Assembly (NCBI GenBank): GCA_934270565.1
Contig: CAKQPR010000006.1
Location: 1-64,000, forward strand
Source of the DNA: an uncultured Clostridia bacterium
Lineage (GTDB): Bacteria > Bacillota > Clostridia > Christensenellales > Pumilibacteraceae
Length of the DNA stretch: 64,000 nt
Direction of reading: 5' to 3'
Position numbers and translations under genes: made by a program. The notes below the pieces were generated by a model. The model did no database searches. It had not been told where the DNA came from and saw only the letters and a list, made by a program, of their open reading frames with translations. Positions 1 to 9,644 of this stretch are shown here, piece after piece. Numbering within the stretch: position 1 is the first letter of the stretch; each line of letters starts with the position of its first letter.

Positions 1-48
1 TATTCTCTTGTCAACGTTCAGCGCCGCCCCTCGCGAGACAGCCTACAT

Positions 49-77
49 ATAATACCATATCTACTTTACTTTGTCAA
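49..77 (-). promoter_or_regulatory. Sigma-A promoter reading out of the left edge
   Basis: On the minus strand TTGACA (72-77) and TATTAT (49-54) are separated by 17 bases. It would drive a gene lying left of the window, divergent from the sialidase-like gene. Confidence 0.6.
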
Positions 78-180
78 ACGTTTTTAACAACTTTTTTAAA
101 ATTCTTTCGACAAATTTTTCAATTCGTTTCGAGCGATCGTAAACCGATTGCTTCGCCTCCGAGAAATAGCAATTCCGTTA

Positions 181-209
181 TTGACAAAACGCCGCGCGTC
201 TGATAAACT
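181..209 (+). promoter_or_regulatory. Probable promoter of the sialidase-AraC fusion gene
   Basis: A perfect TTGACA at 181-186 is followed after 17 bases by TAAACT (204-209), a 4/6 match to the -10 box. The gene starts at 242 with a good ribosome site, leaving a leader of about 25 bases. Confidence 0.5.
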
Positions 210-241
210 TGTTTTAACAACGCAAGCGGAGGACAGAGAAA

Positions 242-3001
242 ATGTTGATTACGGATCGCGAGAAACTGAAAGAATACGCCGCCCCGCACAGACTGTGGCA
301 GGGTATTCCAAGCATAGAAGTAACCCGAAACGGGCGGATTTTTCTTGCCTTTTATTCTGGCGGAACGAAAGAAGAAATCGGAAACTGCGTCGTACTGATA
401 AAATCGGACGACGGTAAGAATTTTTCCGAGCCGATCGCCGCCGCGTTTACTATCGCGCATCGTTGCTACGACCCGAGTCTTTGGATCGACCCGCTGGGAA
501 GGCTATGGTTTTGCTGGGCGTATGCGCCCGAACACGCGGTTTACGCTTCCGTTTGCGACAACCCCGACGGCGACGAGCTCTTATGGAGCAAGCCGCGCAT
601 AATCGGGAACGACGTAATGATGAATAAACCCGTCGTTCTGAAAAACGGCGAATGGCTGTTCCCGATCGCTGTCTGGGCAAAGAACATAACGGCGGGAGGC
701 GTTCCCTCCTCTTCCGATCCCGATCGTCTGGCGTTCGCGTACCGAAGCATAGACGACGGCAGAAGTTTTCAACGCCTCGGCGGCGTGTCGGCGGAAGGGC
801 GTTCGTTCGACGAACATATGCTGCTCGAACGGCGCGACGGAAGCATAGCGATGTATATCCGCACGTTTTACGGCATTGCTGTAGCTTATTCTTACGACGG
901 CGGCACGACTTGGACGGACGCAAAAGACAGCGGACTCGGCGGACCGTGCTCGCGGTTTTATATCGGAAGACTTAAATCGGGGCGGGTGCTGCTAATAAAT
1001 CACCACGCGTTTCGCGGGCGGAACAATCTGACCGCCATGCTGTCCGAGGACGACGGCGCGACGTGGAAGTACAAACTGCTGCTTGACGGAAGAAGCGACG
1101 TTTCTTACCCCGACGTAAAGGAAGCGGACGACGGCTATATTTATATATGTTACGATCGCGAGCGCGGCGACTCGCTCGACTCTCTCGAAAAAACCTACGC
1201 TTCGGCAAGAGAAATTCTGTACGCGAAGATCACCGAGGACGATATAATCGCGGGCAAGCCGCAAAGTCCGGACAGTCGTCTCGGCGTCGTTGCCTGCAAG
1301 CTCGGAAAGTACGCCGACGAGAACGAGAACCCGTATCACGAAATCCGTCGTTATTCGGACGGCGAAATCGCAAAACTGCTCTATGACAAGAACGCGGACG
1401 AAATCGTCTCTACCCTGTTTGAGAATTACGAAATCAACTGTATCAACATGCACCGCCTCGACAGCAGAAAGATGGACGAGCTGATCGAACTGATCGGGCG
1501 CGGCGACAAAAATAAGGAACGTCTGATCCGCGAGCTCGTCGCGCTGATACGCGGCGTAACGGGCAAGGGCGAAACGGAAATCCCCGTCGTTGCGGCGGTA
1601 AAGAACATTCTCGGGCGGCACGTCGCGGAGAACGGCGCAGCGGAGGAAGTTACTCTCGAGCGGATTGCCGATCGGTTGCACATAAGCAAGTTTTATCTTT
1701 GCCATCTTTTCCGCAAAGCTACGGGCATGACGATTACCGATATGAAAAATCGGCTTCGCGTGGAAAAAGCGAAGGAAATTCTTAAAAGCGGCGACGAAAA
1801 AATCGCAGACGTCGCATACGAATGCGGTTTCGACAGTCCGAGCTATTTCACCGAAATTTTCTCGAAGTCGGAGAAAATCGCGCCCGAAGCGTACCGATCG
1901 CTTATGCGGAACAATCAAACTGAAGAAAAATCGGCGATTCTGAGGCATCTTTTACCGCAAATAAGACTGTCCGACGTTGATATCGAACGATTGAAAACGA
2001 ACGCAAACGTAAAAACGCGTTTTATCGAAAAGCCCGTCGAACCGTTCCTCTTTTTGCACGAGGCGGCGATTATCGAATATCACGGAAAACTGTTCGCCGC
2101 TTGGTATAACAACAAAAAAACGGAACTGTTCGGCGAAACGCCCATTCGCTTTGCCTTTTCGTCCGATCACGGCGATCGCTGGAGCGAACCGCAAACGATA
2201 GCAACCGACCCGAGCGGCAAAATACTGTACTGTCCGCCCGTGTTCGGCATTGACGACGATAAACTGTATTTATTTATGAATAGCATGGTCGCGCCCGATC
2301 ACATTCACTCGCTGGATTTATATATCTATAATGAAAAGGCGAACAAATTCGATTTTCTTTGGTCGCGATCCGTACCGTTCAAACTGAATACCAACGTTTA
2401 TAAGCTCGGCAACGGAAAACTTATTCTTCCCGGAAGAATCGGCGAAATCGACGGTTTTCCGTCCACCCCCGCCGTAATGATTTCGGACAGCGGGAAGATC
2501 GACGCCGAATGGAGAATCGTAAAACTCGCCGAAAGCTCAGCTCTTCCTGACGGATCGAAGCTGATCCACCCCGAAGTATCGCTGATTGTTTCCGACGAAA
2601 AAATTTACGCGTTCTGCCGTAACGACGAGCGAAACGTTTCTCTCGTCTATACCTCGGAAGATTACGGCGAAACGTGGAAAGCGTTTGCGTCCGACCTCAC
2701 TCTCGCAGACTCGAAAATTTATTCGGGAACGCTGTCGGACGGTCGGAACTACCTCGTCGGAACCGCCGACCGCGAGCGACGGCTTCTGTATATTCTCTTT
2801 ACCGAAAAGGGGAAAACCCGCTTTACGGACGGCTTTATTCTGCAAAACGGTTACTCGACCGCACCGACCGATGGGATCGCTTGGTCATACCCCGCCATCT
2901 GCGAGGAAAACGGAATTCTGCATATCGCATACACCGTCGTTATGAACGAAAACAACGAACGCGGCGCGATGATTTCGTCCGTTCCTCTTGCGGATTTTTA
3001 A
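242..3001 (+). CDS. Sialidase-like / AraC HTH / sialidase-like fusion protein
   Basis: This 919-residue protein has three parts. Residues 1-345 form a BNR/Asp-box propeller of the exo-sialidase type, with Asp boxes SYDGGTTW (217-224) and SEDDGATW (268-275). Residues 465-555 are a complete AraC-type double helix-turn-helix, including IADVAYECGFDSPSYFTEIF. Residues 600-919 form a second sialidase-like propeller with SSDHGDRW (640-647) and an Asp box near 804-812. No signal peptide or membrane segment is seen, so it should be cytoplasmic and could bind DNA. The start is an ATG preceded by GGAGGA. Known AraC proteins usually pair the HTH with a cupin or similar sensor. My inference is that the propellers bind a sialylated or other sugar ligand and control DNA binding; enzyme activity is also possible. 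The next gene is another AraC regulator. Confidence 0.85.
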   Translation: MLITDREKLKEYAAPHRLWQGIPSIEVTRNGRIFLAFYSGGTKEEIGNCVVLIKSDDGKNFSEPIAAAFTIAHRCYDPSLWIDPLGRLWFCWAYAPEHAVYASVCDNPDGDELLWSKPRIIGNDVMMNKPVVLKNGEWLFPIAVWAKNITAGGVPSSSDPDRLAFAYRSIDDGRSFQRLGGVSAEGRSFDEHMLLERRDGSIAMYIRTFYGIAVAYSYDGGTTWTDAKDSGLGGPCSRFYIGRLKSGRVLLINHHAFRGRNNLTAMLSEDDGATWKYKLLLDGRSDVSYPDVKEADDGYIYICYDRERGDSLDSLEKTYASAREILYAKITEDDIIAGKPQSPDSRLGVVACKLGKYADENENPYHEIRRYSDGEIAKLLYDKNADEIVSTLFENYEINCINMHRLDSRKMDELIELIGRGDKNKERLIRELVALIRGVTGKGETEIPVVAAVKNILGRHVAENGAAEEVTLERIADRLHISKFYLCHLFRKATGMTITDMKNRLRVEKAKEILKSGDEKIADVAYECGFDSPSYFTEIFSKSEKIAPEAYRSLMRNNQTEEKSAILRHLLPQIRLSDVDIERLKTNANVKTRFIEKPVEPFLFLHEAAIIEYHGKLFAAWYNNKKTELFGETPIRFAFSSDHGDRWSEPQTIATDPSGKILYCPPVFGIDDDKLYLFMNSMVAPDHIHSLDLYIYNEKANKFDFLWSRSVPFKLNTNVYKLGNGKLILPGRIGEIDGFPSTPAVMISDSGKIDAEWRIVKLAESSALPDGSKLIHPEVSLIVSDEKIYAFCRNDERNVSLVYTSEDYGETWKAFASDLTLADSKIYSGTLSDGRNYLVGTADRERRLLYILFTEKGKTRFTDGFILQNGYSTAPTDGIAWSYPAICEENGILHIAYTVVMNENNERGAMISSVPLADF

Positions 3002-3106
3002 CGACGCCGAAGCGGTAACGGCGGTCGTTGCCGTACTTTTAACGGCAAAACCGCTGAAAAACCCGACTTTATTCGCAAAATCCGCCGGAAATTCGCCAGA
3101 AAACGG

Positions 3107-3135
3107 TTGACGTATCCTACTACGAGTGGTACAAT
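3107..3135 (+). promoter_or_regulatory. Promoter of the AraC gene at 3156
   Basis: TTGACG (3107-3112) and TACAAT (3130-3135) are separated by exactly 17 bases. The ribosome site GAGGAG lies just before the ATG at 3156. Confidence 0.7.
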
Positions 3136-3155
3136 AAGCGTGAGGAGTTACGGAA

Positions 3156-3929
3156 ATGGAAATCACACAGCTTCGGCACGCTTACCCCGAGCCCGCCGGC
3201 TTTTGCATCGAGCGGCGGAACGGACACGAGGACTATACTTTTTTGCATTTTTTCACGCCGATGACGGTACTTACGCGGGACGGATACGCGAAAACCGCGC
3301 CCGACGCGTGCATAATCTATTCGCCGAACGAGCCGCAATATTTCCGTTCGGACGAGCCCGTCGTTCACGACTGGATACACTTCCGCGGCGATGACGTTCG
3401 GGCGAAACTTGACGAATTCGGTATAAAAACCGACATATTGTATTATCCGCAACGCGCGGAATTCATTACCGACCTCACGCGCAACCTCGAACGCGAGTTT
3501 TTCACGAACAAAACGGGCAGAAACCGTATGCTCGAAATCAAATTCGACGAACTGCTTATCCGCTTCGTCCGCGAAATCGGCGGCGAAACGAGCCACGTCG
3601 ATCCCGAAACGAAAACGCGGTTTTCGGCGCTTCGTCAGAAAATGTTCTCGTCGCTCGGAAGTCCGTGGACGGTTGCCGATATGGCGAAAGAGGTCGCACT
3701 CAGCGAATCGCGGTTTTTCACGGTCTATCGGACGGTTTTCGGAACGAGCCCCGTATCCGATCTTATTGCGGCGCGGACGGACGCGGCGAAGTATCTGCTC
3801 GCCTCGGAAAACATGACGATCGGCGAAATCGCAAGGGCGCTCGGTTACAACAACGTGACGCATTTTATACGTCAGTTCAAAGCCGTCGAGGGGCAGTCGC
3901 CCACCGCTTACCGCAAAAGCGTGACTTAA
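3156..3929 (+). CDS. AraC-family transcriptional regulator
   Basis: A 257-residue protein with an N-terminal cupin-like sensor (about residues 1-150, with the usual HDWIHF stretch) and a C-terminal AraC double HTH (about 165-257). The HTH carries TVADMAKEVALSESRF and the signature region IGEIARALGYNNVTHFIRQF. Proteins of this type bind direct repeats next to sugar-metabolism promoters. It has its own promoter and GAGGAG ribosome site, and lies 155 bases behind the sialidase-AraC fusion on the same strand, so the two could act on shared glycan genes outside the window. The ligand cannot be deduced. Confidence 0.88.
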   Translation: MEITQLRHAYPEPAGFCIERRNGHEDYTFLHFFTPMTVLTRDGYAKTAPDACIIYSPNEPQYFRSDEPVVHDWIHFRGDDVRAKLDEFGIKTDILYYPQRAEFITDLTRNLEREFFTNKTGRNRMLEIKFDELLIRFVREIGGETSHVDPETKTRFSALRQKMFSSLGSPWTVADMAKEVALSESRFFTVYRTVFGTSPVSDLIAARTDAAKYLLASENMTIGEIARALGYNNVTHFIRQFKAVEGQSPTAYRKSVT

Positions 3930-4534
3930 CCACTCAGTAACAGGGAAGCCCCTGCGGGCAAGTCGGCGATGACGGCGAGCCGCCGTGGGCAAGTCGGCTA
4001 CGCCCGCACTTATAAAATAACATTATAAAACCAAAACGTAACGCTCCACCGCCCGTCATCCAGGGGCGTCAGTCGAGACCAAGGCGGGAGCGAATACGAA
4101 TGTTACTGAACGGTTAAACCCAAAAATCCGCGAAGCGGACATAATAAGGCCCACATTGCGCGGAAGGGGGCTCCCACCGCAGGTGGGTGGGGGATTGTAA
4201 TGTTACTGTATGAATTACAGTCGCATTATAACAATCCTACCGTTTTTCGTCTCGCTAACGCTCGAACTCGAAACTACCCCCGGCTCGTAGCACAGTTGCT
4301 TCGCCGCTTTGGCTAAAAACAGTCGCCTGTGGACTGTTTTTACGGTGCTTCGCACCGCCGCGTCGCGCCCTTTACACAAGGGAGGCAAGATATTGTCCGC
4401 TATCGCGGAATTGCGGGCGGTCCAAGGGCGAACCGCCCTACCGTCGGCTTCGCCGACAAACAATGTCGTTCCTCGCTCCGCCGCAAGACTGTCGGAAATC
4501 AAAGATAGTGAGCCGTTTATTCAAGATAATTATT
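3930..4534. repeat. Intergenic repeat block
   Basis: No gene is seen. The stretch holds AGC-loop and GTAGGGGCGG-type palindromes, a fragment of the 'ctcgagcgtagtcgagaccaaggcgggagcg' family, and one copy of the ~87 bp three-hairpin element listed separately. Confidence 0.7.
4284..4370 (+). repeat. Three-hairpin interspersed element, copy 1
   Basis: One of six ~87 bp copies. Hairpin 1 is GTAGC-ACA-GTTGC, held by two G-U type pairs. Hairpin 2 is TAAAAACAGTC facing GACTGTTTTTA across a 7-base loop. Hairpin 3 is GGTGCTTCGCACC. This copy is not nested in another repeat; it ends in CGCCGCGTCGCGCCC. Confidence 0.8.
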
Positions 4535-4562
4535 TTGTATTCGCCGCGTCTCGTGCTATAAT
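4535..4562 (+). promoter_or_regulatory. Promoter of the CapA-family gene
   Basis: TTGTAT (4535-4540), a 16-base spacer and TGC-TATAAT (4557-4562), the latter with an extended -10. The start codon lies about 75 bases downstream. Confidence 0.55.
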
Positions 4563-4636
4563 ATATGTAATATAGGTTGCTTGCAAGGCGTTTTTACGCG
4601 ACCTGTCACGACAAGCATAAAACGCGAGGTGAAATT

Positions 4637-5791
4637 ATGAACGAACACTCCGATCACAAACCCGAAGAATGTACGATTACTTTTGCGGGCGATATGCTCT
4701 GCCCCGCCGAACTCACCGAATGTACGGGCGGAAATTATGAAATTTGCTTCGAAAAGATCGCGCCGTATCTTAAAAAAGCCGACCTTGCCGTCGCTAACCT
4801 CGAAACGCCTGTTGCGGGCGAAGACCTGCGATACACTTACGAAAAATACCGTTTCAACACGCCCGTAAGTTATCTTACCGCGGTAAAATCGGCGGGAATT
4901 TCGTTTGTTTCGTGCGCGATGAACCACTGCATGGACCGCGACGAAATCGGAATCGACCGCACTCTCGACAACTGCCGCGCGGCGGGGATCGAAACGACGG
5001 GCATATATAAAACCGAAGCCGACCGAGACAAGATTTCGGTAAAGAACATAGGCGGGATAAAGGTTGCTTTCGTAAACTACACTTACGGCACGAACGCGTT
5101 CGCTCACCGCACGTTCTTGCGCAACGGCTACAAAGTCAATCTGCTTCAGCCCGAAGAAACGCTCGAGGGCTCGATTCATCTGCTTAATTCTCCCGAACAA
5201 ATCGAAGCGGACGTAAAGCGGATCTATTCCGACGAAAAGGAAAAGTACGCGCCGATCGTAAACCCGTACCTGAATCGGCTGGAAAGAGACTTAAAAGAGG
5301 CGAAAAAACAAGCCGATTTTGTCGTTATGCTGCTCCACTGCGGCGGGCAATACAATGCGGAAGTCGACGCTTACACGCGTTTCGTCGTCGGAAAGATCAA
5401 GGAATACGGCGCGGACGCGATCGTCGGACTTCACCCGCATATCATACAGAAAAGCGAGTATGCGGACGGGATTTTCACGGCGTTCTGCCTCGGAAATTTT
5501 CTGTCTACCCGAATTGACGACAGCGGCGAAATCGACTATCGCTATAACGCGGTTCTGAATATGCGCCTGTCTAAGCACTCGGACGGTTCGATCGGGCAAA
5601 AATACTCGTTCGCGCTGTGCTATACCGACGGCAGCCTCGGCTACCCCGTGATCCGCAACACCGCCGAAATGTACGCCGAAAACCCGACCGCCGACCTTAA
5701 AGAAAAAATCCTGTTTTACGCCTCGCGTTTCGCCGGCGGCGTAAACTACGACGAAGTAAAACCCGAATACGAAATTCCGTTCGTGAAGTAA
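4637..5791 (+). CDS. CapA-family metallophosphatase-like protein
   Basis: The ATG at 4637 is chosen because GAGGTG precedes it; an upstream in-frame start at 4577 lies within the promoter/leader. The 384-residue product has the PGA_cap/CapA motif set: TFAGDM near the start, VANLETPV, CAMNHCMD (usual form NNH), LHCGGQY and GLHPHIIQ. These form the metal site of the calcineurin-like fold. CapA proteins are best known from poly-gamma-glutamate capsule synthesis, but most clostridial members are of unknown role. No signal peptide or transmembrane helix is visible and no capB/capC lie nearby, so a capsule role is not supported here. Confidence 0.85.
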   Translation: MNEHSDHKPEECTITFAGDMLCPAELTECTGGNYEICFEKIAPYLKKADLAVANLETPVAGEDLRYTYEKYRFNTPVSYLTAVKSAGISFVSCAMNHCMDRDEIGIDRTLDNCRAAGIETTGIYKTEADRDKISVKNIGGIKVAFVNYTYGTNAFAHRTFLRNGYKVNLLQPEETLEGSIHLLNSPEQIEADVKRIYSDEKEKYAPIVNPYLNRLERDLKEAKKQADFVVMLLHCGGQYNAEVDAYTRFVVGKIKEYGADAIVGLHPHIIQKSEYADGIFTAFCLGNFLSTRIDDSGEIDYRYNAVLNMRLSKHSDGSIGQKYSFALCYTDGSLGYPVIRNTAEMYAENPTADLKEKILFYASRFAGGVNYDEVKPEYEIPFVK

Positions 5792-6368
5792 CCGACATTA
5801 TGTCGGTAACAATATAACAATACCGTTATCGACCGACTTTCCGTAGGAGATTTCTCCACTCCGCTAACGCTTCGGTCGAAATGACGTTATAAACAAAATG
5901 TTTTTCGATGTGGGTGGACGAGGAACGCCCCTACATTATAAGGCTTCCCCTCGGGGGGAAGCTGTCGCATAGAGACTGATGAGGGGTCGTCTTTTACGTT
6001 GCGTTGTCTTAGCCCGACCCCTCATCCGTCTTGCCTACGCTATCGCTTCGGCAATCCACCTTCCCCCCAAGGGGGAAGGCTTTACACCGCCCCTGCAAAT
6101 CGATTGACCGACATTATAAACCAAACGTACACGTTGTCATTTCGAGCGTAGGCGTAGCCGTAGTCGAGAAATCCCCCGCATTAGAAACGAACACATTCGT
6201 ACACGACTAACCACAAATACTCGCCCACGGTGGCTCACCGCCGAGCGGGAGCGAACGGCGAACCGCCCTACCGTCGGCTGCGCCGACAAATGACGGCGGG
6301 TAATATTGCACCCTGTCTGCAGCACTCGTCCTAAAATTCCGTATACGTCTGCGGTTTTTCGCGACAGA
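5792..6368. repeat. Intergenic repeat block
   Basis: No gene is seen. It holds a ~140 bp bipartite repeat (5942-6080), the 'gtcatttcgagcgtaggcgtagccgtagtcgagaaatc' type motif near 6140, and palindromes of the GGGCGG/CCGCCC class. Confidence 0.7.
5942..6080 (+). repeat. Bipartite CTTCCCC...GGGGAAGG repeat, copy 1
   Basis: The ~140 bp element begins with GCTTCCCC and ends with GGGGGAAGGC. Internally it has GATGAGGGG facing CCCCTCATC, so it can fold into one long hairpin. Five further full or interrupted copies and one half copy occur in the window. Confidence 0.75.
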
Positions 6369-7289
6369 TCACCTTTTCACTTTAATATCCGGTCGGACGA
6401 CGGACAGAAGCTTTTCGGCGTAATCCGTCGCTTTTTCCGTCTCCTCTTTCTCGGGAACGCGCGCACTTTCCGCTCCGTACCAAAGCCCGAGCGCGGCGTA
6501 CTTTGCCCGCGCGTAATCGTGATACGGCAATATCCGCACCGCCCGAACGCTCTTTATCCCCGCGACGAATTTCACGATGCCGTCGATTTCGCGGTCGTTG
6601 AATTCGGGCACGAACGGAATACGGATCTCGACGGGCGCGCCCGCATCGCCGAGAAAACGCAGATTGTCGAGTATCCGCGCGTTGTCTCTGCCCGTGCATT
6701 TTTTATGCACGTCGGGATCGATCGCCTTGACGTCGTACAAAAAAACGTCCGCATACGGCAAAACTTTTTCTATCGCGTCGCGCGTAACGTCGCCGCATGT
6801 ATCGACCGCAGTCGAAACGCCGGCGGCTTTTATCGTTTTCAGAAGCTCCGCAACCGCGTCCGACTGCACCAGCGGTTCGCCGCCCGAAACGGTAACGCCG
6901 CCGCCCGACGAATCGAAAAACGGTTTATCCTTTATAAGTTCGCCCGCAAGAGCGGCGATTCCGACCGATTTTCCGTAAACCTCGATCGCGCTTTCGGGGC
7001 AGACTTCGGCGCATTTTCCGCACCGCGAACACTTTTCGCGATCGAACGAATGAAACGGCTTGCCTTCCCTCTCCCCGATCTTGTGGCAACCGCTCGGGCA
7101 GACGTCCGCGCACCTGCCGCAAAACACGCATTTGTGCACGTAAAACCCGATCTGCCTTGCGCCCGAAATGCACTCGGGGTTGTGACACCACCTGCACGCG
7201 AGCGGGCAACCTTTGAAAAACACGGTCGTGCGTATTCCGTCGCCGTCGTGAACGGCAAACCTCTTTATACTTACGATATTCGCTTCCAT
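6369..7289 (-). CDS. Glycyl-radical enzyme activating enzyme
   Basis: Radical SAM activase of the pyruvate formate-lyase activating family, 306 residues from the ATG at 7289 (MEANIVSIKRF); this start falls just after the stop of the upstream enzyme gene. CPLACRWC is the CxxxCxxC motif for the SAM-binding 4Fe-4S cluster. It is followed by two ferredoxin-like motifs, CVFCGRCADVCP and CSRCGKCAEVCP, as in activases of non-PFL glycyl-radical enzymes. VSGGEPL matches the SAM-binding GGE motif. The enzyme would abstract hydrogen from the radical glycine of the partner encoded 11 bases upstream, with which it is surely co-transcribed. Anaerobic metabolism is implied. Confidence 0.92.
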   Translation of the reverse strand: MEANIVSIKRFAVHDGDGIRTTVFFKGCPLACRWCHNPECISGARQIGFYVHKCVFCGRCADVCPSGCHKIGEREGKPFHSFDREKCSRCGKCAEVCPESAIEVYGKSVGIAALAGELIKDKPFFDSSGGGVTVSGGEPLVQSDAVAELLKTIKAAGVSTAVDTCGDVTRDAIEKVLPYADVFLYDVKAIDPDVHKKCTGRDNARILDNLRFLGDAGAPVEIRIPFVPEFNDREIDGIVKFVAGIKSVRAVRILPYHDYARAKYAALGLWYGAESARVPEKEETEKATDYAEKLLSVVRPDIKVKR

Positions 7290-7299
7290 TGCCGCCACG

Positions 7300-9534
7300 C
7301 TAACCGTTATTTTCGGTGCGACGGATATAAGCGTCCTGCTCGTCTCTGGGAAGATTGTTCCACAGCACGTTCCAGCCGCACACGCGCACCTGAAGATTCC
7401 GATACTTTTCGGGATTTTTCTGAGCGTCTCGAAGCGTATCGAGGTCAAGTACGTTAAACTGAATACTCATGCCTCCGCCCCGCATATACGTTTTAAGCAA
7501 TCCTTTCATCGCCGTAAGCCCGTCCTCGCCCGCACACGCCGACGGATGAATCCAAACGTCGAGACCGTAGCTTTCGAGATAGGTATAAGGTCTGGTTTTA
7601 AGCGCGGACAAAATAAGCGCAGTTACACCTTCGCGGTCGGCGCCTACCGACGGCGAACCGTTTTTGCCTATTTCTTCGCCGCGCTTTCTGCCGTCGGGCG
7701 TTGCGGCGGTTTTCTCACCCTCCCATTTGAACATCATCGCCGTGTGCATAATAGCTTTGTACACCCCGCCGCGAGCGTTTTTTCTGCCGTTTACGGCGTT
7801 TGCGAAATACGCCGCGAGCGCTTCGGCAATCGTATCCGCACGCTCGTCGCCGTTGCCGTACTTAGGGGCGTTTTGAGCTTTTCGGCGCAACTCCTCGTAT
7901 CCTTCCCAGTCACGGTCGAGCGCGGTTTTCAGGACTTCGAGCGAAACGATTTTATCGTCATAGACGAGCTTTTTCACCGCCGCGACCGAATCTACGAGGG
8001 TAGCGAATCCACAGTTCAGCACGGACGAATTGTTGAATTTTACGCCGCTTTGGTACGCGTCTCTCCCTTTTTCGAGCGCGCCCTCTATCGTCGCGGTATA
8101 AGTGAGCGACGGGCTGACGTATGAAAGGTAAACCTCGTATGCCCGCGAAACGTCGATCGCCTTTTCTATCAGCGCGCGCCACTGCCGTATCACCGCGAAA
8201 TAGAAATCGTCAAACGTTTTCAGCTCTGTCAGTTCTCCCGTTTTCAAGCCGAAATCTTTTTCGAGAACGTAATCGTAACCATTACTCAGGACATATTCGA
8301 CCGCCTTTGCGGCGTTGACGTAACCGGTCGCGGTGGAAACCTCGTTCGCGCGCACGCCCGTTTCGTAACAGCCGCGAATATCCATTTCCCGCGCTTCGTC
8401 CTCGGTCGCGCCGTAAGCCGTAACCGCCCGCGCCATACCTTTTTCGCAACAAAAAACAATGCTGTTATGCCCTCGGCGAATCATATCGCACGCCTTATCA
8501 AGCAACTTATCGGGAGTGTTTTCGTTTATTTTGAGTTGAATTTTCGGGTTATATATTCCCATTTCGTCGTAAACGTCCAGAATTTCGTACGAGAGCTCGT
8601 TATATTTCGTGCCGCCGCTCTTGTCAGTACCGCCGAGATAGAAAGGCTGACCCCAGTAATTACCGATCGCCGACCACTGAAACATAAAATACTTCAGAAA
8701 TTCGCGTATTTGTCCTCGCGTGAACGTGCCGCTCGCAAGATCGTTTTCATAAAATCGGAAAAGAGAGCCGTCGAGCCCGTTTCCGAGCGAACGCACCTGA
8801 TACGAGTCGAAGCACTCCGAAACCATAAAGTAAATATACATAACCTGCGTGGCTTCGTAAAAATTCGAGGGCGCGCCGTTACGTATGTTTTTCAGGCACT
8901 CCGCGATCAGCGGAAGTTTTTCCGATTTCTCGTCGGCTTTTGCCGCCGCGAGCGCGTAAAACCTGTCGATAATCCGCAAAATCGCTTCGTAAAGCGTAAC
9001 GATTCCGTCGAAAATCCCACGCTTATTCTCGTCGAGCGTGCCGTTTTGTTCGTGCAGGCTTTTATATTCTTTAACTCTTCCGAGGATCCCCGAAAATCCG
9101 AGCGACAGAATACTTTTCCAGTCGGGCACGACGTGATCGAAGTCCGGCCATATTACAACCGAGCCGGAATCTACCATTTTATTCATCTCGTCGGCTTCGC
9201 GTTTAAGCTCGTTCGAATACAATTCGTTCAGCCATTTCGTACGCGTAACCGTATCGGCGAGCCTTCCGACGCTGTAAAACCCGACGTAAAAATCACGGTC
9301 GTTTACGTCGATGCGCGTGTTGTCGAGGACGTAAGCGACCGCTTTTGCCTTGATTTCGTGGTGCGTAAGACCATCGAAGTCGAGTTTTTTCAGTCCGTCG
9401 AGAATTTCGCCGTCCGATTTTCCCGTGCGCTCGTCGAAGTCGTAACCGTGGTACGCCATACGGTTATACGCGTTGAACGGCTCGTTTTGTTTGTGGTATT
9501 TGTCCGCAATAAAGTCTCTGTCATTCTCGAACAT
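7300..9534 (-). CDS. Glycyl-radical enzyme of unassigned substrate (PFL-like)
   Basis: A 744-residue pyruvate formate-lyase-like protein. The radical site is RVCGW, with Gly720 25 residues from the C-terminus, and the catalytic thiyl/base site is GCYET with Cys389 and Glu391. PFL itself has adjacent cysteines and diol dehydratases have GCVEP, so the GCYE form does not match those or choline TMA-lyase, and the reaction is unknown. The ATG at 9534 follows AGGAGAGGTG. The gene is divergent from an AraC regulator with a 110-base shared control region and is followed by its activase. A sugar- or polyol-derived substrate is plausible from that regulator, but this is inference. Confidence 0.9.
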   Translation of the reverse strand: MFENDRDFIADKYHKQNEPFNAYNRMAYHGYDFDERTGKSDGEILDGLKKLDFDGLTHHEIKAKAVAYVLDNTRIDVNDRDFYVGFYSVGRLADTVTRTKWLNELYSNELKREADEMNKMVDSGSVVIWPDFDHVVPDWKSILSLGFSGILGRVKEYKSLHEQNGTLDENKRGIFDGIVTLYEAILRIIDRFYALAAAKADEKSEKLPLIAECLKNIRNGAPSNFYEATQVMYIYFMVSECFDSYQVRSLGNGLDGSLFRFYENDLASGTFTRGQIREFLKYFMFQWSAIGNYWGQPFYLGGTDKSGGTKYNELSYEILDVYDEMGIYNPKIQLKINENTPDKLLDKACDMIRRGHNSIVFCCEKGMARAVTAYGATEDEAREMDIRGCYETGVRANEVSTATGYVNAAKAVEYVLSNGYDYVLEKDFGLKTGELTELKTFDDFYFAVIRQWRALIEKAIDVSRAYEVYLSYVSPSLTYTATIEGALEKGRDAYQSGVKFNNSSVLNCGFATLVDSVAAVKKLVYDDKIVSLEVLKTALDRDWEGYEELRRKAQNAPKYGNGDERADTIAEALAAYFANAVNGRKNARGGVYKAIMHTAMMFKWEGEKTAATPDGRKRGEEIGKNGSPSVGADREGVTALILSALKTRPYTYLESYGLDVWIHPSACAGEDGLTAMKGLLKTYMRGGGMSIQFNVLDLDTLRDAQKNPEKYRNLQVRVCGWNVLWNNLPRDEQDAYIRRTENNG

Positions 9535-9563
9535 GGTTTCACCTCTCCTGTCGTTTCGCCTGC

Positions 9564-9592
9564 ATTATACGCCGCGCACGGATAAAAAGCAA
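9564..9592 (-). promoter_or_regulatory. Promoter of the glycyl-radical enzyme operon
   Basis: On the minus strand TTGCTT (9587-9592), 17 bases, then TATAAT (9564-9569). It sits back-to-back with the araC promoter, 40 bases away. Confidence 0.6.
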
Positions 9593-9609
9593 TACCTTCT
9601 GCGAAACAT

Positions 9610-9638
9610 TTGACTTTTTCGAAACAAAACAATATAAT
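9610..9638 (+). promoter_or_regulatory. Strong promoter giving a probably leaderless araC mRNA
   Basis: TTGACT (9610-9615), 17 bases, TATAAT (9633-9638). The ATG begins at 9645, only six bases past the -10 box, where transcription should start. No Shine-Dalgarno site is present. Confidence 0.75.
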
Positions 9639-9644
9639 ATCGGT

